Positions 1 through 3,989 of a stretch of 6,652 nt of DNA are shown here, in pieces. The translations under genes and the position numbers were made by a program. Source of the DNA: RGIG4608 sp045635885. GTDB lineage: Bacteria; Bacillota; Clostridia; Oscillospirales; CAG-272. The notes beneath the pieces are model-generated. The model was not told the origin of the DNA. It ran no database searches and saw nothing but the letters and a program-made list of their open reading frames with translations. The stretch spans positions 1 through 6,652 of the forward strand of contig JAZTWO010000056.1 of NCBI GenBank assembly GCA_045635885.1. Reading direction: 5' to 3'. Position 1 is the stretch's first letter; every line of letters begins with the position of its first letter.

Positions 1-28
1 TTTGGAACAAATAGTCTATAGTTCACTA

Positions 29-78
29 TCCGCACAAGATCCTTCGGTCGCTTTGCTCCCTCGAGGATGACGTGCGGA
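29..78. repeat. Long imperfect hairpin in repeat copy A
   Basis: The outer arms TCCGCAC (29-35) and GTGCGGA (72-78) pair perfectly. The inner arms ATCCT (39-43) and AGGAT (64-68) pair, with a further CG/CG step past a bulged T. The same hairpin recurs at 3468-3517 with identical sequence. The core with CCTTCGGTCGC and CTCGAGGATGAC resembles a dispersed intergenic repeat that I recall from gut Clostridia; that resemblance is from memory. Confidence 0.7.
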
Positions 79-210
79 GGCGGTATTGGTTGGTTGACGT
101 TTAAACGGACAGGCGAGACCATCGACGTCCCGTTCCCAACCTCAACTAACTTCTCAATAAATCAAAATTTACAGTCTACCTAAATGGCTACGCACAAGCA
201 GAGTAAATTT

Positions 211-327
211 GAGAAAATCACTCTGAAAGAGGGGTTTTCGTAGTTCGGCACATAAAATCCACGTCGAAAATTTATTTTCGTAAGCGGATTTTGTGGGGTG
301 AACTGACAATTTGCAAGCAAATTGTCG
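211..327. other. Three consecutive stem-loops of the end module, copy A
   Basis: Stem 3 pairs GAAAATCACTCT (213-224) with AGAGGGGTTTTC (228-239), with one wobble and one mismatch. Stem 2 pairs AAAATCC (254-260) with GGATTTT (286-292), and inside it CGAAAAT (265-271) with ATTTTCG (274-280). Stem 1 pairs GACAATTTG (305-313) with CAAATTGTC (318-326). All three positions are also stem-loops in copies B and C, but often with different sequence, so the fold seems to be what is conserved. Whether it acts as RNA or as cruciform or single-stranded DNA cannot be told from the sequence. Confidence 0.75.
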
Positions 328-398
328 AAAATTTACGTCAAACCACCACAAACCAAGGCGATAAAAAGTTTTGCCAAGCTTTTTCAAAAGCGGAAATT

Positions 399-456
399 GG
401 CACTTTCTAACTTAAAAATCGGTACTTTCTAACTTAAAAAACGGTACTTTCTAACT
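399..456 (+). repeat. Three 22-bp-spaced iterons, copy A
   Basis: GGCACTTTCTAACT at 399-412 is followed by GGTACTTTCTAACT at 421-434 and 443-456, with start-to-start spacing of exactly 22 bp. This is about two helical turns, so the sites lie on nearly the same DNA face. The same motif caps copies B and C, always at the end that meets unique sequence. Phased sites like these suit a DNA-binding protein such as a transposase or a regulator. Here they lie 75 bp upstream of the start of the 531-1259 gene, so an effect on its promoter is possible. Confidence 0.85.
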
Positions 457-530
457 TTTTGTGATGGAGAGGTTTTCTAAATTATTATTTTCATTACAAT
501 ATATGAATATTCACCTGAAAGGAGAAGCAA

Positions 531-1259
531 ATGGCGAAAATATTTGAATCTGAACGCACTGAAAATTTAATAACAACCTATATGGAACGTGATTTGCACG
601 CTTCTTTAAAGGCGCATTTTTGTCCTGATAGCTCGTTTCACGAGGTTAAAATCGGTAGGTTTGTTGCCGACGCATGCGTTGATGGGGTCATTTATGAAAT
701 CCAGACGGGGAGTTTTTCTCCACTTGCCAAAAAGCTCCGTTTTTACCTTGAAAATACGGATTTTCGCATTGTAATTGTTCATCCGATTGCCAAAAATCGC
801 AGGATTTTGTGGCTTGAGGCGGAGTCGGGCGAGCTTGCCAAAACTCCAAGAAAATCAAGCAAGCACGAAAGCATTGCAAACGGAATCTCTAATATATATT
901 ATTTGAAGGAATTTTTGGGCAACGAGCGAATTTCGTTCTGCTTTGCAATAATGGAAATTGACGAGGTTAGACTTCTTGACGGATACGGAAAGCAAAACAA
1001 AATTCGGGCAACAAGTGTTGACCGAATTGCAGGCGAAATTTATTCATTTGAGTACATAAATTGCTTAAAAGACGTCGAAAATGCGGTTTTGCCCCTCCTT
1101 CCCGACGAGAAATTTGGCAGGGACACCCTCTCTAAATCGCTCCGACTGAAAGGAATGAAGCTTTGGAGCGCACAAAAATTTCTTATCGAAAGCGAAATTT
1201 TGTCCTGCGAAAAGGACGGAAAACGATTGATTTTTGATAAAAAACGAGCAGATAAATAA
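531..1259 (+). CDS. Conserved protein of unknown function, PD-(D/E)XK nuclease-like
   Basis: The protein has 242 residues and starts at an ATG with GAAAGGAG (517-524) six bases upstream. No strong promoter is evident; TACAAT at 495-500 is a possible -10 box without a good -35. From about residue 37 it reads HEVKIGRFVADA, then VIYEIQTGSF. The placement of E38, D47, E56 and Q58, followed by K67/K68, resembles the active site of PD-(D/E)XK nuclease folds such as CoiA-type proteins. A WLEAESGEL stretch (94-102) and RLLDGYG (147-153) match a family I recall from gut Firmicutes, in which the equivalents are WIDxxTGE and RLLNGWS. Residues about 190-242 look like a small winged-helix domain. No signal peptide or membrane segment is visible, so it should be cytoplasmic. 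The nuclease assignment is an inference and activity is unproven. It is a single-gene unit that ends in a terminator. Confidence 0.85.
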   Translation: MAKIFESERTENLITTYMERDLHASLKAHFCPDSSFHEVKIGRFVADACVDGVIYEIQTGSFSPLAKKLRFYLENTDFRIVIVHPIAKNRRILWLEAESGELAKTPRKSSKHESIANGISNIYYLKEFLGNERISFCFAIMEIDEVRLLDGYGKQNKIRATSVDRIAGEIYSFEYINCLKDVENAVLPLLPDEKFGRDTLSKSLRLKGMKLWSAQKFLIESEILSCEKDGKRLIFDKKRADK

Positions 1260-1274
1260 TCTGCTCGTTAATTT
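1243..1274. terminator. Bidirectional terminator between convergent genes
   Basis: AACGAGCAGAT (1243-1253) pairs perfectly with ATCTGCTCGTT (1259-1269) around a five-base loop. A T-rich run follows on the plus strand (1272-1280), and the A-run before the stem gives a U-tract on the minus strand. The stem overlaps the stop codon of the plus-strand gene (1257-1259) and ends just before the stop of the minus-strand gene (1275-1277), so one hairpin serves both genes. Confidence 0.9.
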
Positions 1275-1751
1275 TTATTTTCTCTTTGCTCCAAGCAAGC
1301 CGAGGATTCCGTCTATTACAAGAAGTACGCCCAAAACCATTATAAGGTTGCCAAGAAGGTTGCCAAACGCAAGGGCTATGCCAAGCACCATAGTAAGCGC
1401 AGGGAAAATGATTAGCAAAATGTTCTTCTTTTTCTTCTTTGCACGCAAGATAACAAGAAGCTCGAAAAGCCCCTTGATTGCAATTAAAACGCCAAGCACA
1501 ATAAGGAAAATATCCAAAATTTTGTTTCCAAGAAGAAGAATCACAATGCCGATAAAGAGATTAACCGCACCGCTGAAATTCATTCCACGAATAAAATCAA
1601 CGATACCTGATAAAATGAAGAATGCTCCTGCCAACATAATTATCCAATTGATTGTTTCTGCCTTGAAAATTACAAAAAGTAAACCAAGGGCGATACAAAG
1701 AAGGGGCGACGTTATGTTAGCTTTTGACTTTGATTTTGATTTTTTTGCCAT
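1275..1751 (-). CDS. DUF308/HdeD-like six-helix membrane protein
   Basis: The protein has 158 residues and starts at an ATG (1749-1751) with an AAAAGGAG site (1759-1766) seven bases upstream. A lysine-rich N-terminus (KKSKSKSK) precedes about six hydrophobic helices near residues 14-30, 35-54, 62-76, 79-101, 110-126 and 131-152. A basic loop, RAKKKKK, sits between helices 4 and 5. Glycines recur within the helices (IVLGVLIAIKG, MVLGVLLVIDG), giving the internal repetition typical of DUF308 (HdeD family). In enterobacteria HdeD is an inner-membrane protein linked to acid resistance, but Gram-positive members have no defined biochemical role. A consensus promoter lies upstream and the AraC regulator is divergent. 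Minus-strand codons are clean throughout, while the overlapping 184-codon plus-strand frame is a basic, low-complexity shadow. Confidence 0.88.
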   Translation of the reverse strand: MAKKSKSKSKANITSPLLCIALGLLFVIFKAETINWIIMLAGAFFILSGIVDFIRGMNFSGAVNLFIGIVILLLGNKILDIFLIVLGVLIAIKGLFELLVILRAKKKKKNILLIIFPALTMVLGIALAFGNLLGNLIMVLGVLLVIDGILGLLGAKRK

Positions 1752-1781
1752 AATTTTACTCCTTTTTCATATTGTAGTTTC

Positions 1782-1810
1782 ATTCTAACATATTTCGACT
1801 TTTTTGTCAA
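1782..1810 (-). promoter_or_regulatory. Sigma-A promoter of the DUF308 gene
   Basis: On the minus strand a perfect -35 box TTGACA (1805-1810) is followed after 17 bases by TAGAAT (1782-1787), one mismatch from the consensus -10. Transcription should begin near 1775, about 24 bases before the ATG. The A/T tracts directly upstream (1813-1862) could act as an UP element. Confidence 0.88.
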
Positions 1811-1812
1811 CC

Positions 1813-1862
1813 AAAAAAATTATGTAAAAAAATGTAAAAAATCTTTAAAAAATGCAAAAAAA
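1813..1862. promoter_or_regulatory. Phased A-tracts between divergent promoters
   Basis: Five runs of 6-7 adenines occupy 1813-1819, 1826-1832, 1836-1841, 1847-1852 and 1856-1862. Their centres are about 13, 9.5, 11 and 9.5 bases apart, close to helical phasing, which should bend the DNA. The block fills the gap between the two -35 boxes and could serve as an UP element for both promoters. Confidence 0.6.
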
Positions 1863-1865
1863 TGT

Positions 1866-1894
1866 TGGACAAATCTATTTTTTTGTGGTATTAT
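1866..1894 (+). promoter_or_regulatory. Extended -10 promoter of the AraC-family gene
   Basis: TGGACA (1866-1871, one mismatch from TTGACA) is followed after 17 bases by TATTAT (1889-1894). TGG directly before the -10 box makes it an extended -10 element. Transcription should start near 1901, leaving a leader of about 38 bases. This promoter sits downstream of the ATG at 1852, so that ATG cannot be the main start. Confidence 0.82.
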
Positions 1895-1938
1895 ATAAAG
1901 GCACACACCAAAAAAATTATCGAAAAGAGGAAAATACG

Positions 1939-2817
1939 GTGCTTTTTTACGATATTGAATTTACTACTATACCAAAAATTAAATACAACTGCGTAGTTGT
2001 TACATCCGACTATCACGCAGCAATTAATAAAAATGAAAATCTTTTTGAGCTTTGCTATATCGATAGCGGAGAGTGCGTTTATCAAACTCCCTCGGGCGCA
2101 CTTGCTTGCGAATCAGGACATCTCTATCCCCTTCTCTTTGGCGAAAAATGCGAGATTTATACCGAGAGCGAAACCCCCATCAAAATGTTTTCAATCGGAA
2201 TTGAATGCGGTCTTTCTATTAACGTTGTCGACTCATCAAAGCTCTCGGAAGAAGATACAAGAGTGCTTATGAAGAACCTTTTGGCAGGAAATCGCTTCCT
2301 TTTTCCAAAAGACGGTCTTTCAACACTCCAATTTGATTGGGTTTTGCCCTATATTAAGAAAATTATCGCCTGCAAGCCCGGTGAAAGAATTGGTGAGGAA
2401 ACTCGTGCCCTCTCTTTGATTATCGAGTTTATGAGCCGAATTACAAAGTCGAGCATGGATACCGTTGCTTTTGACGCAAAGGCGTTCCCCACAAGCGCAG
2501 TTGCCTATAGCGAGATGGTTGTTTCTTATATAATTAAGAACTATAGAAAGAAAATCAGCGTTATTGAGATTGCAGATGAGTTTGGGCTTACTCCTAACTA
2601 TCTTCATGCGATTTTTAAGCAGGTTAAGGGCACAACCATTATTGACTACCTCACCGCATACAGAATGAATATGGCGAAAATCTATATTGAAAGATTTGGT
2701 TTGCGTGCTTATGAGGCGGCGGAAATGGTTGGCATTGATGACCCTGCGTACTTTAGCCGTGTGTTTAAAAAGCTTTATGGAAAAAGCGTTAGCGACTTTA
2801 AACGTGACGGAAATTGA
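1939..2817 (+). CDS. AraC-family transcriptional regulator
   Basis: I choose GTG 1939 as the start, giving 292 residues. AAGAGG (1925-1930) lies eight bases upstream, and the longer frame from ATG 1852 would begin inside the promoter and encode a non-family N-terminus. Residues about 1-150 look like a cupin-type sensor domain (FELCYIDSGE, then GHLYPLLFGE). Residues about 194-290 form the double helix-turn-helix DNA-binding domain: ISVIEIADEFGLTPNYLHAIFKQVKG for the first helix pair, and AAEMVGIDDPAYFSRVFKKLYG for the second, with the usual YFSRVFKK signature. The sensor half contains six cysteines (C18, C39, C46, C57, C71, C90), which is unusual and could allow metal or redox sensing. The ligand is unknown. 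It is divergent from the DUF308 gene, so control of that gene and of itself is plausible. No sugar-uptake or catabolic genes are adjacent. Confidence 0.93.
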   Translation: MLFYDIEFTTIPKIKYNCVVVTSDYHAAINKNENLFELCYIDSGECVYQTPSGALACESGHLYPLLFGEKCEIYTESETPIKMFSIGIECGLSINVVDSSKLSEEDTRVLMKNLLAGNRFLFPKDGLSTLQFDWVLPYIKKIIACKPGERIGEETRALSLIIEFMSRITKSSMDTVAFDAKAFPTSAVAYSEMVVSYIIKNYRKKISVIEIADEFGLTPNYLHAIFKQVKGTTIIDYLTAYRMNMAKIYIERFGLRAYEAAEMVGIDDPAYFSRVFKKLYGKSVSDFKRDGN

Positions 2818-2835
2818 TTTGATTGATATTGTTTT

Positions 2836-2870
2836 AATCCACCCGATTTATCGGGTGGATTTTTTTGTTT
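2836..2870 (+). terminator. Rho-independent terminator of the AraC gene
   Basis: AATCCACCCGAT (2836-2847) pairs perfectly with ATCGGGTGGATT (2850-2861), followed by a run of T to 2866 and TGTTT. It starts 19 bases after the stop codon. Confidence 0.94.
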
Positions 2871-2905
2871 GCGTGGGGGCAGAGGTTAGTTGGGTAAGTT
2901 TTTTT

Positions 2906-2975
2906 AGTTACAAAGTACCGTTTTTCAAGTTAGAAAGTACCAATTTCCGCTTTTGAGGAAAAGTTAGAAAGTACC
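2906..2975 (-). repeat. Three iterons, copy B
   Basis: AGTTACAAAGTACC (2906-2919), AGTTAGAAAGTACC (2928-2941) and AGTTAGAAAGTACC (2962-2975) are reverse complements of the copy A iterons. The first spacing is 22 bp. The second is 34 bp because a TTCCGCTTTTGA segment is duplicated between the sites, at 2945-2956 and 2979-2990. Confidence 0.85.
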
Positions 2976-3216
2976 GTTTTCCGCTTTTGAAAAAGCTTGG
3001 CAAAACTTTTTTGTCGCTTTGGTTTGCACTGACTCTACGTAAATTTTCGATAAAACACGAGTGTTTTATCGGTTTGACCAACAAAATCGCCTTGTGTGAG
3101 TGAACTCCCACCGACGATTTCCTTGTTCAAACTACGAAAACCCCTCTTTCAGAGTGATTTTCTAAAATTTACTCTGCTTGTGCGTAGCCGTGAAGTTTTA
3201 TAGGTAGATAAAATTG
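2906..3216 (-). repeat. Inverted end module, copy B
   Basis: Read on the minus strand, this copy has the same order as copy A: GTAGCC block, stem 3 (3136-3162, same sequence as copy A), stem 2 (3080-3127), stem 1 (3048-3071), the CCAAGCTTTTTCAAAAGCGG block (2980-2999), then iterons. Stem 1 here pairs CGATAAAACA with TGTTTTATCG, unrelated in sequence to the stem in copies A and C. Stem 2 here pairs AACAA/TTGTT, AATCG/CGATT and, with one mismatch, GTGTGAGT/ACTCCCAC. The minus-strand reading frame seen in A and C is broken here. Confidence 0.82.
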
Positions 3217-3228
3217 CCATATTGTGTG

Positions 3229-3642
3229 TATAATGTCGCTTACCGTAGGGGCTCACCGTGTGAGTCCGTTCCCAACCTCAACTAACTTTGTGCCTTCCCA
3301 TTGAGAGGCATAGGGTGAGAAAATGCCTTCGGCAATTTCAGATGAGGGGAACGCCACTTAGTTTATGTAATAGATTTTCCACAAACTCCGTAGGGGACGA
3401 CGTCCCGACGTCCCGCACTCAACACAAACTAACTTTTCCTTTAGAACAAATAGTCTATAGTTCATTATCCGCACAAGATCCTTCGGTCGCTTTGCTCCCT
3501 CGAGGATGACGTGCGGAGGCGGTATTGGTTGGTTAACGTTTAATCGGGAGGATGGTATCCTCCCCTACGGTGTTTTCGGGTATGATGTCGCTCACCGTAG
3601 GGACTCACTCCGTGAGTCCGCTTCCAAACACAAACTAACTCT
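3229..3642 (+). repeat. Array of palindromic units with a conserved linker, gene-free
   Basis: Two related units of about 60 bp (3229-3288 and 3580-3641) share ATGTCGCT, ACCGTAGGG, a hairpin, AGTCCG and the linker ending in CTAACT. Their hairpins are GGGCTCAC/GTGAGTCC (3249-3267, loop CGT) and GGACTCAC/GTGAGTCC (3601-3619, loop TCC). Between them are a GACGTCCC tandem repeat (3399-3414) followed by CAAACTAACTT (3425-3435), and a hairpin GGGAGGAT/ATCCTCCC (3546-3564). The segment 3289-3360 (CCTTCCCATTGAG, then GATGAGGGGAACGCCACTT) resembles a common intergenic repeat I recall from gut Clostridia. Short frames here are not credible genes. Confidence 0.75.
3440..3545 (+). repeat. Near-identical direct repeat of bases 1-106
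   Basis: It matches the start of the window with about three differences over 106 bases, including the long hairpin (3468-3517). This is much closer than the neighbouring stem-loop modules, suggesting recent duplication or gene conversion. Confidence 0.88.
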
Positions 3643-3653
3643 TCAACAAATCA

Positions 3654-3923
3654 AAATTTACAGTCTACCTAAATGGCTACACTATAACAAAGTAAATTTT
3701 AGAAAAACAATCCTTGGGGATTGGTTTTCGTAGTTCGGCACATAAAATCCACGTCGAAAATTCATTTTCGTAAGCGGATTTTGTGGGGTGAACCGATAAT
3801 TTGCTCGCAAATTGTCGAAAATTTACGTAGACAACCGCCCAACCCAAGCGGCAAAAAGTTTTGCCAAGCTTTTTCAAAAGCGGAGATTGGTACTTTGTAA
3901 CTAAAATGCGGTACTTTCTAACT
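3654..3923 (+). repeat. End module, copy C
   Basis: Same order and orientation as copy A. Stem 3 pairs GAAAAACAATCC (3702-3713) with GGATTGGTTTTC (3718-3729), a different sequence from A and B but still 11 of 12 paired. Stem 2 (3744-3782) is nearly identical to copy A. Stem 1 pairs GATAATTTG (3795-3803) with CAAATTGTC (3808-3816), where a T replaces the C of copy A and is kept as a G-T wobble. GGCAAAA/TTTTGCC (3850-3865) adds a further palindrome. Confidence 0.82.
3889..3923 (+). repeat. Two iterons, copy C
   Basis: GGTACTTTGTAACT (3889-3902) and GGTACTTTCTAACT (3910-3923) are 21 bp apart. The first carries the same C-to-G change as the outermost iteron of copy B. The iterons stop 19 bases before the terminator of the large minus-strand gene. 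Confidence 0.82.
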
Positions 3924-3942
3924 ATTTTACTATCATAAACAA

Positions 3943-3968
3943 AAGCTCCCCTGAAAACAGGGGAGCTT
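3943..3968 (-). terminator. Terminator of the large membrane-protease gene
   Basis: AAGCTCCCCTG (3943-3953) pairs perfectly with CAGGGGAGCTT (3958-3968) around AAAA. On the minus strand it lies 21 bases past the stop codon and is followed by TTGTTTA. The plus strand also has a T-rich run after the stem, so it may also stop transcription leaving the repeat element. Confidence 0.88.
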
Positions 3969-3989
3969 GATTTTATTATTTTTTGTGGA

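Larger units (their letters stand above)
1..456 (+). repeat. Partial repeat element, right half (copy A), gene-free
   Basis: This stretch matches 3441-3923 over nearly its whole length and is cut by the window edge. Bases 1-106 match 3440-3545 with about three differences. Bases 142-456 then match 3632-3923 apart from local stem-loop swaps. A middle piece (about 107-140) differs: copy C has two extra hairpin units there. In order the copy holds a long hairpin (29-78), the linker CAACTAACTT (144-153), three stem-loops (213-239, 254-292, 305-326), a pyrimidine/purine palindromic stretch around 361-390, and three iterons (399-456). No credible gene is present. A 72-codon frame on the minus strand (169-387, TTG start) is open here and in copy C but not in copy B, so I treat it as non-coding. 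Confidence 0.85.
1811..1920. promoter_or_regulatory. 13-bp direct repeat flanking the AraC promoter, possible operator pair
   Basis: CCAAAAAAATTAT occurs at 1811-1823 and again at 1908-1920. The first copy is next to the -35 box of the DUF308 promoter. The second lies in the 5' leader of the AraC gene, just before its ribosome binding site. AraC-family proteins often bind paired direct repeats, so these are candidate operators, but A-rich composition makes a chance repeat possible. Confidence 0.3.
2906..3923. mobile_element. Non-autonomous element of about 1 kb with long inverted ends
   Basis: The left end (2906-3216) is an imperfect inverted copy of the right end (3654-3923). Both ends finish in the same iterons, which face outward into unrelated unique sequence. 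The interior (3229-3642) is an array of palindromic units. No open frame of convincing length or composition is present, so any mobility would need proteins supplied from elsewhere. No clear target duplication is seen beside the ends. Copy A (1-456) corresponds to the right half of a second such element. The assembly could instead be two independent insertions in opposite orientation. Confidence 0.6.

Noticed and set aside
169..387. 72-codon minus-strand frame, similar to a 66-codon frame at 3677-3877
   Set aside because: The apparent protein similarity follows from the DNA repeat. The TTG start lacks a ribosome binding site, the frame is broken in copy B, and the DNA changes preserve hairpin pairing rather than codons.
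399..456. CRISPR array
   Set aside because: Repeats are 14 bp with 8-bp spacers that are near-identical A-rich sequence, only three units, and no cas genes; this fits iterons.
1234..1788. 184-codon plus-strand frame over the DUF308 gene
   Set aside because: It is a basic, low-complexity shadow of the minus-strand gene, with no ribosome binding site, and it runs through the terminator.
1852..1938. Upstream ATG extending the AraC gene by 29 codons
   Set aside because: The ATG lies before and within the promoter (1866-1894) and has no ribosome binding site. The GTG at 1939 has AAGAGG at suitable spacing, and the family N-terminus begins there.
3288..3733. Two short plus-strand frames in the palindrome array
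   Set aside because: They read straight through hairpins and linkers of the repeat array, lack ribosome binding sites and show no protein-like composition.
2906..3923. Intact insertion sequence of the IS21 or Tn7 type
   Set aside because: The iteron-style ends are suggestive, but no transposase, ATPase or their remnants are found in any frame, so no family name is justified.
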